A program made the position numbers and the translations under genes. Under the pieces are notes generated by a model. That model was not told where the DNA came from. It saw nothing but the letters and a program-made list of their open reading frames with translations, and searched no databases. 64,000 bases of DNA from CBDDKU01 sp965230375 (GTDB lineage Bacteria; Bacteroidota; Bacteroidia; Flavobacteriales_D; Cryomorphaceae), in NCBI GenBank assembly GCA_965230375.1, contig CBDDKU010000026.1, positions 124,001 to 188,000 of the forward strand, read 5' to 3'. Of this stretch, positions 56,898-64,000 are shown piece after piece; the stretch's first letter is position 1; each line of letters begins with the position of its first letter.

Positions 56898-59279
56898 TTA
56901 TTTTCTAATCTCTAAATCATCGAGTTCGATATCCTCTTCTTCGTTGACAATTTCAAGCAAGGGCTCTTGAAAAGATCTGGTCACGATACTCTCTTGGAAT
57001 GACATAAGCATGCTAGGTAGCAAGACAAGATTGGAGATCATAGCAACCAATAGTGTCACGGATACAAGGAAACCAAGAGCTACTGTTCCACCAAAATTGG
57101 AAGCTGTGAACACCAAGAATCCAAAAAAGAGAATGATCGATGTGTAAATCATACTGATTCCCGTTTCGTGAACGGCGTTGAGTACACATGTCTTAATATC
57201 CCAGGATTTAGCCTTGAGCTCTTGCCGGTACTTTGACAAGAAGTGAATGGTATCATCGACCGAGATTCCGAAGGCGATACTGAAGACGAGTATAGTAGAA
57301 GGCTTGATCGGTATCCCGAAGAAGCCCATTAATCCACCGGTAAAAAGCAAGGGAATCAAGTTCGGTAACAGTGAAATCAATACCATCCGTGCCGAGTTGA
57401 AAAGCAGCGCCATCAAAATAGCGATGACAAAAATGGCTATGGCCAGACTGATAAACAGGTTTTTAACCAGGTAGTCGGTACCGTTCAAGAAGACAATACT
57501 AGTTCCCGTCAGGGTAACTTTGTATTCATCTTTTGGGAAAATCTCATAAACCCGAGGTTTGAGATTATTCATCAAACTATCAAGCTCAGTGGTACCGATA
57601 TCGGCGATTTGTGCGGTAATACGCGTAATCTGCTGGGTAGAATCGAGAAAAAGTCTCGACACTCCACTGGCCTCACCTTCATTCCCGCGGATATATGGTC
57701 CAATAAAGGACTTCTCATAGCCAGAAATCAAGGCGTATTTTGAAGGTAGCCCATTGTAGTAGGCCTGCTTCGCAAACTTCACAGCATCAGTAATGGCTAG
57801 TGATTTTGAAATCTCCGGATAGGATTCGAGCACAGCCTGAAGCTTTTCGATCTTTCGAAGGGTCTTGTCCTTGGTCACTCGAGAGCTGTCCTTGGTATTC
57901 ACCAAAATCTCAAGCGGCATAACCCCGGCAAAGTTCTTTTCGAAGAAATTTAAGTCTGTGATGATCTGGTCATCCTTCGGGAGGTCATCGACAATATTTC
58001 CCGTAGCTTCTATTTTGGTAAGCCCATAAATACTGGCTCCGACAACAAAGACAGTGGCAATGTAGGTCGCTCTACGGTTATGGCTTACCAAGCTAATCAA
58101 CACGCCAACCACTTTCTCCAGCCAGGTTCTATCGAGGTGCTCTACGTGCTTCTCGCGCGGTGGCGGGATGAAGCTGAATACGCAAGGAATAATGATCAGC
58201 GAGAGAACAAATACACTGAGAATATTAACCGACGCGATTACACCAAACTCTTTGAGCATGGCGCTTTGGGTGAAAATAAAGGTCGCAAAACCCATGGCCG
58301 TGGTGGCGTTGGTCATGAAGGTGGCGTTTCCAATTTTCTGGATCACCCGATTCAGAGCCTTGATTTTATTTCCGTGGTGGCGGTACTCCTTGTGATACTT
58401 GTTCAGCAGGAATACGCAGTTGGGCACTCCGATCACGATGATCAGTGGCGGGATAAGTCCCATCAATGCGGTGAGTTTAAATCCAAAGAGACTGATGGTT
58501 CCCAGCGACCAAATAACTCCGACGATTACTACGGTAAGGCTGATAAACATGACCCGCCAGCTCTTGAAGAACAAGAGCATCAAAAGGGCTGTGATTGCGG
58601 CCGCGAGACCCACAAACATCCCGAGCTCTTGCTTGATCTTTGCTGTTTGCACTGTTCGGATGTAGGGCAGTCCCGATACGTGGACTTCCAGTCCGGTTTT
58701 TGCTTTAAACTTTTCGAGAATCGCTTCGATTTCTTCAACCGTCTGCACCCGATCTTCCGAAGCGAACTTGGCTCGGCTCACCGAGAGCATCATCAGGCTG
58801 GCATTAGTGCTATCGTTGTAAAGCAAGCCACGATAGAAAGGTAGACTGTTGATTTTCTTCTTCAGACTATCTACTTCCACCTGATCGCCTGGACGAGATT
58901 GAATGATCTTTTCAAAATCGAACTTCTTCTCTTCGCTGTTCTTGACAAGGGTGTAAAGGTGGGTTTCGGAAAAAACGCTATCCACTCCATCAACCGTCCG
59001 GAGCTCGTTACCCAAATCATACCAGTCGGCAAAGGTGGGATAGGTATGTACTTTGGAGTCACCAACTCCAATTACAATGACGTTTCCATCTTCCGCAAAT
59101 CGCTCGGTAAATCTGTCGTATTCAATCTGGGTGCTATCATCCTTAGGTAGAATTCCGCCAAACTTGTAACTCATCGTTACATTTTTGGACTGGTAACCCA
59201 TAAAAACGGTGATGACCAAAATGACGGCCAACAGGGGAATCCGATTTCTAAGAATAATACTGGCCGTTCTTTCCCACAT
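56898..59279 (-). CDS. RND/MMPL-family membrane transporter
   Basis: 793 residues, twelve predicted helices in two halves: TM1 (about 12-28), a periplasmic domain (about 30-215), helices 2-6 (about 220-375), TM7 (about 405), a second periplasmic domain, and helices 8-12 (about 620-755). The GIPIKPSTILVFSIAFGISVDDTIHFL segment (two parts) carries the conserved proton-relay Asp pair region, also seen as GVPNCVFLLNKYH in the first half. It belongs to the hydrophobe-exporter-like group without partner fusion protein or TolC. The substrate is unknown; lipids or hopanoids are possible. Confidence 0.88.
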   Translation of the reverse strand: MWERTASIILRNRIPLLAVILVITVFMGYQSKNVTMSYKFGGILPKDDSTQIEYDRFTERFAEDGNVIVIGVGDSKVHTYPTFADWYDLGNELRTVDGVDSVFSETHLYTLVKNSEEKKFDFEKIIQSRPGDQVEVDSLKKKINSLPFYRGLLYNDSTNASLMMLSVSRAKFASEDRVQTVEEIEAILEKFKAKTGLEVHVSGLPYIRTVQTAKIKQELGMFVGLAAAITALLMLLFFKSWRVMFISLTVVIVGVIWSLGTISLFGFKLTALMGLIPPLIIVIGVPNCVFLLNKYHKEYRHHGNKIKALNRVIQKIGNATFMTNATTAMGFATFIFTQSAMLKEFGVIASVNILSVFVLSLIIIPCVFSFIPPPREKHVEHLDRTWLEKVVGVLISLVSHNRRATYIATVFVVGASIYGLTKIEATGNIVDDLPKDDQIITDLNFFEKNFAGVMPLEILVNTKDSSRVTKDKTLRKIEKLQAVLESYPEISKSLAITDAVKFAKQAYYNGLPSKYALISGYEKSFIGPYIRGNEGEASGVSRLFLDSTQQITRITAQIADIGTTELDSLMNNLKPRVYEIFPKDEYKVTLTGTSIVFLNGTDYLVKNLFISLAIAIFVIAILMALLFNSARMVLISLLPNLIPLLFTGGLMGFFGIPIKPSTILVFSIAFGISVDDTIHFLSKYRQELKAKSWDIKTCVLNAVHETGISMIYTSIILFFGFLVFTASNFGGTVALGFLVSVTLLVAMISNLVLLPSMLMSFQESIVTRSFQEPLLEIVNEEEDIELDDLEIRK

Positions 59280-59303
59280 GCGCTATACTGCTGGTAAATT
59301 GCA

Positions 59304-59311
59304 CAAATATA
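59304..59311 (-). promoter_or_regulatory. -7 element TATATTTG, RND-rfbA operon
   Basis: Exact TAnnTTTG on the minus strand, 25 bp before the transporter ATG, in the 103-bp divergent gap with the radical SAM gene. Confidence 0.5.
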
Positions 59312-59382
59312 GTATAGATTCTTAGACCTAAAGCCGAGAATATGGGTCGCTCGGTTTCATATTTCTACACTACCTTCACGGG

Positions 59383-60411
59383 GTGCAAAAAGGCGATCTT
59401 CATCAAGGGCTTTTCTATCTCAAGAACTTCCGTTTGAATCGTGGGGGTAATGTGCTCAAACTCTGGCTGAGCTACCATATCTCGCGGCTCAGGAAGAAGC
59501 CCATGGTTTGGGGAAAACCGGCGTCTATTTCAATTGAGCCTACCACAGCTTGCAATTTGGGCTGTCCGGAATGTCCTAGTGGGCTCAAAAAATTTACCCG
59601 CCCTACCGGTAATCTATCAGCCGAATTGGTGTCAAAGCTCTTTGACGAAACGAAGAATCATTTGCAGTACGCGACGTTTTACTTCCAGGGCGAGCCTTTT
59701 ATTCATCCGAAAATCACCCAGCTTTTTCGCGAAGCTGCCGATCGGAAAATCTTTTCTGTGACTTCCACCAATGCGCACTTTATCACACCAAAAGTGGCCA
59801 ACGACATCATTGATTCAGGCTTGAATAAGTTGATCATTTCGCTCGACGGTACCACTCAGGAAGTGTATGAGCACTATCGCATCCACGGAAAACTAGAAAA
59901 GGTGCTTGAAGGAACCCGAGCCATGATAGAAGCTAAGCGAGAGCGCAAATCGACCTTCCCTTTGGTCTACTTTCAGTTTTTGGTAGTAAAACCCAACGAA
60001 CACCAAATTGATGATGTACATCGCCTTGCGAAAGAAATGGGCGTCGATGGCGTCTATCTCAAAACCGCTCAGGTCTATGAGTATGAAAACGGGAACCCGC
60101 TGATACCCACCAATGCCAAGTATGCGCGCTACCGAAAGCGAAAGGACGGGAAGTGGGAGATCAAAAACAAACTGCTGAACCAGTGCTGGAAGATGTGGCA
60201 GTCATGCGTGATCACCTGGGATGGGCGCGTGGTTCCCTGCTGTTTCGACAAGGATGCAACTCATCAGATGGGCTCGGTCAAACTAAGTTCGTTTGATGAA
60301 ATCTGGCACGGAGCGTCGTATAATCACTTCCGATCACAGCTTTTGCGATCACGCAGCGAAATAGATATCTGCCGGAATTGTTCGGAAGGGACGAAAGTAT
60401 GGGCGAATTGA
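59383..60411 (+). CDS. Radical SAM/SPASM-domain protein
   Basis: 342 residues from a GTG start (no ATG is available in frame upstream of the core). The SAM cluster is EPTTACNLGCPECPSG with Cys57, Cys61 and Cys64. The TIM barrel continues with FYFQGEPFIHPK and IISLDGTTQEVYEHYR. The C-terminus (about 268-342) has SPASM-type cysteines: QCWKMWQSC, VVPCCFDKD and ICRNC, which would bind auxiliary iron-sulfur clusters. SPASM enzymes modify peptides, proteins or sugars; the substrate here is unknown. A ferritin-like protein gene follows after 266 bp on the same strand. Confidence 0.9.
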   Translation: MQKGDLHQGLFYLKNFRLNRGGNVLKLWLSYHISRLRKKPMVWGKPASISIEPTTACNLGCPECPSGLKKFTRPTGNLSAELVSKLFDETKNHLQYATFYFQGEPFIHPKITQLFREAADRKIFSVTSTNAHFITPKVANDIIDSGLNKLIISLDGTTQEVYEHYRIHGKLEKVLEGTRAMIEAKRERKSTFPLVYFQFLVVKPNEHQIDDVHRLAKEMGVDGVYLKTAQVYEYENGNPLIPTNAKYARYRKRKDGKWEIKNKLLNQCWKMWQSCVITWDGRVVPCCFDKDATHQMGSVKLSSFDEIWHGASYNHFRSQLLRSRSEIDICRNCSEGTKVWAN

Positions 60412-60477
60412 GCAAGAGGGTTGAGGACGAGCAACAGGGTGAAGTAAGCTGAAGTGCTGACAACGATGACGAATCAA

Positions 60478-60504
60478 TTGATAATGGATAGTTGATAATG
60501 GATA
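60478..60504. repeat. Two tandem 13-bp repeats, 14-bp period
   Basis: TTGATAATGGATA occurs twice, separated by one G, in the 266-bp gap between the radical SAM and ferritin-like genes. No terminator or clear promoter was seen in the rest of this gap. Confidence 0.8.
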
Positions 60505-60677
60505 ATTTTGCGCATAAATTGAAGCGTCATATGTATCGAAGAAAAGCGACCCGATAACAAGTAAATAAACAGAGCCACATTCATTGACCAATTGGGCTCA
60601 GCTCGATCTTCAGTTTAATATCTGCTAAAAAAGAAGGGGAATTCTTAAAGACTCTTAATTGGAACCAATAAGCCAAG

Positions 60678-61472
60678 ATGGGATGCGTTCCAAATTTAAA
60701 AATGCTACACACCTCGCAATTTTGGGTCGACCATTACAGAAAAAATCTTCAAAAACAGCGTATCAACTGGTCTCAAGGACCGTCTATTTCACAATCAGAA
60801 AAAGGGGCTATTATTTACTCCCTAAAGGCATGGCAACTGGGAGAAACCAGTGATGGTAGCCATTTGCTTAGAGCTTCAAGAAAGTATGCAAGCAAGATTG
60901 ATGATCCCGTCTATGTGGAGTCCGTTAAACTCTTTATCAAAGAAGAACAAAAACATGGAGCCAACTTAGGGCGATACATTGACTTGATAGGTGAAGAGCG
61001 GTCACAATCAGACTGGGGCGACACACTTTTTCGCAAGGTGCGATACTTCAACACAAACATGGAGTTATGGACCATTACCGTGATTATCGTTGAGAGTGCT
61101 GCTCAGATATTCTACCAAGCATTACATGACGCCACAAACTGTTCACTCTTAAAGGAGATTTGCGTGGATATTCTCAAGGATGAGTCCCATCATATCAAAT
61201 TTCAAAATGAACGACTAAAAATCATATTAGACAAAAAAAGCATCTACACCCGAGCTATTCGAGTGGGTCTCTATGGGGCTCTTTTCTTTCTGACAATTCA
61301 TGCCATCTGGTTTGGGCATCGCAAAGCCTTTAAAGCAGGAAATGTAGATAAACGAAAATTCTTTGATGCGATGTATTACAAGTTTATGAGCACTATGAAA
61401 TTTTGTTTTTCAAGAAGAAAAGTTGCTTCAGAAAAACCAAAATTAGCGCTCATCTACTTAGACCGGTCATAA
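60678..61472 (+). CDS. Ferritin-like diiron protein, unknown substrate
   Basis: 264 residues, mostly helical, with a diiron ligand pattern: Glu56 (helix 1), Glu90-x-x-His93 in KEEQKHGANLGRY (helix 2), Glu139 in VESAAQIFYQAL (helix 3), Glu169-x-x-His172 in DESHHIKFQNER (helix 4). One hydrophobic segment (about 198-215, VGLYGALFFLTIHAIWFG) near the C-terminus suggests membrane contact. It is likely an oxygenase or oxidase of the ferritin-like superfamily. ATG at 60702 (MLHTSQFW) is an alternative start. The end overlaps the convergent pabA gene by 23 bp. Confidence 0.75.
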   Translation: MGCVPNLKMLHTSQFWVDHYRKNLQKQRINWSQGPSISQSEKGAIIYSLKAWQLGETSDGSHLLRASRKYASKIDDPVYVESVKLFIKEEQKHGANLGRYIDLIGEERSQSDWGDTLFRKVRYFNTNMELWTITVIIVESAAQIFYQALHDATNCSLLKEICVDILKDESHHIKFQNERLKIILDKKSIYTRAIRVGLYGALFFLTIHAIWFGHRKAFKAGNVDKRKFFDAMYYKFMSTMKFCFSRRKVASEKPKLALIYLDRS

Positions 61473-62031
61473 AATTCCTAATCATCTCCTTGCCCTGTTG
61501 GGTTAGGACAGACTCAGGGTGGAATTGGATTCCATACCAGGGAGATGTGGTGTGCTGTAGGCCCATGGGAAATCCATCGGCGTCGCGGGCTGTGATCAGC
61601 CAATCACTGGTCAGGGTCCTTCCATCGATGGCCCATGAGTGGTAGCGCCCCACAATGATAGGCATCTCGAGACCACGAAAAAGTATGGACTCCGGTCTGA
61701 TATCGTAAAGCGGATGCGCTACACCGTGGTGAACGCGGGTCATATTGATCAGCTCGGCTCCTGCCGCTACACCGAGCGCCTGCATTCCCAAACAAACGCC
61801 TAAAATAGCCTTGTTCAGTTTTTGCGCTTCGGCCAATAAGGGAAGCAGATTGGGAAAGGAATCGGGTAGTCCAGGGCCTGGCGAAAAAACGATGTGGCTG
61901 TGCTCTGCGATATCGCTGGTACGTGCGTCATCCACCCGCATGACCTCAACAGGGGCATCGATAATTTCCTCGATATAGTGAACGAGGTTATACGTAAAAG
62001 AGTCGTAGCAATCTATGACTAGAGTAGACAT
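61450..62031 (-). CDS. pabA: Aminodeoxychorismate/anthranilate synthase glutamine amidotransferase
   Basis: 193 residues, class I glutamine amidotransferase. Triad: Cys80 in LGVCLGMQALG, His171 and Glu173 in IQFHPESVLT. The N-terminus IDCYDSFTYNLVHYIEE is standard for PabA/TrpG. It supplies ammonia to chorismate for folate (pab) or tryptophan (trp) synthesis. No pabB or trpE partner is near, so the choice between PabA and TrpG is open; PabA is preferred because no trp genes are present. It lies 12 bp after frr. Confidence 0.9.
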   Translation of the reverse strand: MSTLVIDCYDSFTYNLVHYIEEIIDAPVEVMRVDDARTSDIAEHSHIVFSPGPGLPDSFPNLLPLLAEAQKLNKAILGVCLGMQALGVAAGAELINMTRVHHGVAHPLYDIRPESILFRGLEMPIIVGRYHSWAIDGRTLTSDWLITARDADGFPMGLQHTTSPWYGIQFHPESVLTQQGKEMIRNFMTGLSR

Positions 62032-62043
62032 CTCAGCGAGACA

Positions 62044-62607
62044 TCAGATGGTCATAATGTCTTTCTCCTTGCGATCTACTTCCGCATCGACCTTCCCATT
62101 ATACGAGTCAGTCAATTTCTGCACTTCACCTTCTGCGTCTTTGGCCATATCTTCGCTCAACCCATCTTTTTGGAGCTTCTTGATCTCGTCATTGGCTTCT
62201 TTTCGGGCGTTTCGGATCGACACTTTTGCATTCTCTGCTTCAGATCGGGCTTTCTTTACCAAATCGCGGCGACGCTCTTCGGTAAGTGGCGGTACAGCAA
62301 TGATGATTACCTCACCGTTGTTTTGCGGGTTCAAGCCCAAGTTGGCATACTGGATAGCCGTCTCGATTGGCTCGAGCATGTTTTTCTCCCAAGGCTGTAC
62401 CTTGATAGTCTTCGCGTCGGGGGTGTTCACATTGGCCACCTGGCTAAGCGGTGTCTGGCTACCATAATACTCTACCATAACTCCATCAAGCATAGATGGG
62501 CTCGCTTTTCCGGCGCGAATTTTAAGCAATCCATCCTCGAGGTGAGTGATCGATTTCTTCATGTTGTCCTTCGCGTCTTCCAGTATAAGTTGAATCTCTT
62601 CTTGCAT
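62044..62607 (-). CDS. frr: Ribosome recycling factor
   Basis: 187 residues, normal size. RRF splits post-termination ribosomes with EF-G. Pattern: HLEDGLLKIRAGKASPSMLDG (22-42, in two parts), VEYYGSQTPLSQVANV, ITVQPWE-type strand (here KTIKVQPWEKNML), and PPLTEERRRDLVKKA. Follows pyrH by 10 bp as in many bacteria. Confidence 0.97.
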   Translation of the reverse strand: MQEEIQLILEDAKDNMKKSITHLEDGLLKIRAGKASPSMLDGVMVEYYGSQTPLSQVANVNTPDAKTIKVQPWEKNMLEPIETAIQYANLGLNPQNNGEVIIIAVPPLTEERRRDLVKKARSEAENAKVSIRNARKEANDEIKKLQKDGLSEDMAKDAEGEVQKLTDSYNGKVDAEVDRKEKDIMTI

Positions 62608-62617
62608 AAGTAGGGTA

Positions 62618-63325
62618 TTAAAAGTTAACCAGGGTACCGACTTCTTCTCCGGCGATTACCTTCTGCAGGTTACCAGCGGCGTTCATATCGAATACAATAA
62701 TCGGTAGCTTATTTTCATTGCAAAGGGTGAAGGCCGTTAGGTCCATAATGTTCAACCCTTTCTCATAAACTTCTTCGAAAGTAATGGTGCTGTACTTGGT
62801 AGCGCTTGCGTCTTTCTCGGGATCGGCTGAGTAGATTCCATCCACTCGGGTTCCCTTTAAGATCACATCGGCTTCGATTTCAATAGCGCGGAGTGCCGCT
62901 GCCGAATCGGTCGTGAAATAGGGGTTTCCGGTACCGGCACCAAAGATCACAATTCGACCTTTCTCGAGGTGGCGCACCGCACGTCGTCTGATAAACGACT
63001 CGGCGATCTGCTCCATCTTGATAGCCGACATCAATCGGGTTTTCATGTCAAGCAGCTCCAGCGCCGATTGAAGTGCCATTCCGTTGATCACGGTAGCGAG
63101 CATCCCCATGTAATCGCCCTGTGTACGCTCCATTCCACCTTCGGCTGCCTGAAGTCCGCGGAAGATATTTCCTCCACCAATTACAATTGCAATTTCTACT
63201 CCCCGATCGTGAATCGCCTTTATTTCTCTGGCATATTGCGCTAGTCGATCGTTGTCAATCCCGAATTGCTTGTCTCCCATCAGGGCTTCTCCACTCAGTT
63301 TCAGGAGGATGCGTTTGTACTTCAT
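62618..63325 (-). CDS. pyrH: UMP kinase
   Basis: 235 residues. It phosphorylates UMP to UDP. Motifs: RILLKLSGEALMGD (5-18), IAIVIGGGNIFRG, RTQGDYMGMLATVINGMALQ (69-88), and GTGNPYFTTDSAAALRAIE. It lies after the tsf terminator and heads the pyrH-frr-pabA group. A TAATTTTC sequence in the gap resembles a -7 box but is not exact. Confidence 0.97.
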   Translation of the reverse strand: MKYKRILLKLSGEALMGDKQFGIDNDRLAQYAREIKAIHDRGVEIAIVIGGGNIFRGLQAAEGGMERTQGDYMGMLATVINGMALQSALELLDMKTRLMSAIKMEQIAESFIRRRAVRHLEKGRIVIFGAGTGNPYFTTDSAAALRAIEIEADVILKGTRVDGIYSADPEKDASATKYSTITFEEVYEKGLNIMDLTAFTLCNENKLPIIVFDMNAAGNLQKVIAGEEVGTLVNF

Positions 63326-63363
63326 CTTGCAGCTTGTGAACGTGAAAATCGCCGAAAATTATC

Positions 63364-63399
63364 AAAAAAAAAGGAGTCCGAATACATTCGAACTCCTTT
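63364..63399 (-). terminator. Terminator after tsf
   Basis: AAAGGAGTyCGAA/TTCGrACTCCTTT-type stem (one mismatch), loop TACA, followed on the minus strand by nine T. It separates tsf from pyrH. Confidence 0.9.
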
Positions 63400-63417
63400 C
63401 TTGAAATATTGATTCAT

Positions 63418-64000
63418 TTAGCTCAGTGAGAAACGCTCGAATTGAGTTACGCTCAATCCGTTTTCTTGCTCACCAAGGTATTGCTGAATAGACTTTTTGT
63501 TGTCTTTGATGAATGCTTGGTTTAGAAGTGTGTTCTCCTTAAAGAACTTCTTCAAACGACCCTTAGCGATGTTCTCAGCCATCTCAGCTGGCTTACCTTC
63601 CTGGATCGCTAGATCTTTACCTACTTCCAATTCTTTAGCAACTACATCAGCAGGAACACTGCTCTCGTCAAGTGCTACAGGAGCCATAGCGGCAACTTGC
63701 ATTGCTACGTCGCGACCTACTTCGCTAAAGTTCCCTTCTTTGTTCAAACCTACTAGAGAAGCAAGTTTGTTTCCTGGGTGGATGTAAGAAATTACACTTC
63801 CAGCATCAACAGTAGCGTATCCAGAAAGATCGATTTTCTCTCCGATTACACCTGTTTGCTCTGTAATTTTCTCTTCGATAGTCATTCCGCTATCGCCATA
63901 AGTTAGAGCTTTCAATGCAGCCAGGTCAGCTGGTTTAGACTCAAGAGCGATTTCCAAAATGGTTGAAGCAAAGTTTGTGAAATCCTCGTTCTTCGCTACG
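63418..64000 (-). CDS. tsf: Elongation factor Ts (partial, N-terminus outside window)
   Basis: The last 193 codons of tsf, open to the right edge. EF-Ts recycles EF-Tu from GDP to GTP form. Residues visible include VAKNEDFTNFA at the edge, then VISYIHPGNKLASLVGL, VAMQVAAMAPVALDESSVP and LLNQAFIKDNKKSIQQYL near the C-terminus, all family-typical. An internal TTG at 63957 is not the true start since the upstream codons continue the family pattern. rpsB is expected just outside. Confidence 0.95.
   Translation of the reverse strand, partial: VAKNEDFTNFASTILEIALESKPADLAALKALTYGDSGMTIEEKITEQTGVIGEKIDLSGYATVDAGSVISYIHPGNKLASLVGLNKEGNFSEVGRDVAMQVAAMAPVALDESSVPADVVAKELEVGKDLAIQEGKPAEMAENIAKGRLKKFFKENTLLNQAFIKDNKKSIQQYLGEQENGLSVTQFERFSLS

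Noticed and set aside
58080..58844. 254-codon plus-strand open frame
   Set aside because: Lies wholly antisense to the RND transporter; rich in His, Asp and Gln as expected from a shadow of a hydrophobic protein.
60659..60853. 64-codon plus-strand open frame that might be a RiPP precursor
   Set aside because: Overlaps the start of the ferritin-like gene in another frame and has no leader/core pattern.
1..64000. tRNA, rRNA, IS elements, prophage, integrases
   Set aside because: None were recognised by reading both strands; absence by eye is not proof for small RNAs.

Overview
The window looks like an ordinary chromosomal segment of a marine-type Bacteroidetes bacterium, probably order Flavobacteriales. 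The evidence is a full-length SprA (type IX secretion/gliding translocon), two proteins with type-A T9SS sorting tails, an alternative complex III (act) operon fused to caa3/aa3-type oxidase genes, a methionine synthase split into two genes, and many TAnnTTTG promoter elements (the Bacteroidetes -7 box). G+C is moderate by eye. A family-level assignment (Cryomorphaceae-like) would only be a guess. I saw no tRNA, rRNA, IS element, prophage or CRISPR array.

Layout. 1-2.9 kb: split metH. 2.9-7.7 kb: cytochrome oxidase accessory operon (ctaB, two subunit III genes, subunit IV, SCO, DUF420) followed by a small CxxC membrane protein. 7.8-14.0 kb: surface polysaccharide locus with two paralogous RemB/Wzi-like outer-membrane barrels flanking a WecA-type phosphotransferase, then fcl and gmd. 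14.1-17.3 kb: deoC with a complete aldehyde dehydrogenase and a truncated one lacking the active site (ALDH16-like pair). 17.4-27.5 kb: ruvA-sprA-gcvH-vanZ-tonB-tonB, read leftward and closed by a strong terminator. 27.7-35.4 kb, mostly rightward: sirtuin, a leftward T9SS cargo gene, then a cluster of Omp28-like T9SS protein, TlpA thioredoxin, DUF6029-like barrel, Omp28-like lipoprotein and a small barrel, and a 66-aa conserved-looking protein. 35.5-36.5 kb: ruvB. 36.6-48.0 kb: actABCDEF-coxB-coxA, one respiratory super-operon with a single recognisable promoter preceded by an 11-bp-period direct repeat. 48.3-53.3 kb: SPOR protein, then rimP-nusA-infB. 53.4-59.3 kb: RND transporter, rfbA, polyprenyl synthase, MORN-like repeat protein. 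59.4-61.5 kb: radical SAM/SPASM protein and a ferritin-like diiron protein. 61.5-64 kb: tsf (partial)-pyrH-frr-pabA.

How the parts join. The act products would take electrons from menaquinol through a hexaheme ActA and the monoheme ActE to the CoxB/CoxA oxidase; ctaB, SCO, DUF420 and the subunit III/IV genes at 3-7.7 kb supply heme, copper and the remaining subunits from a second locus. SprA, the two sorting-tail proteins, the TonB proteins and the barrels form the cell-surface layer. The least-explained parts are the 29.5-35.1 kb redox/surface cluster, the radical SAM plus diiron pair, and the ALDH pseudoenzyme beside deoC. Nothing here is a clear-cut undescribed defence or mobile system.
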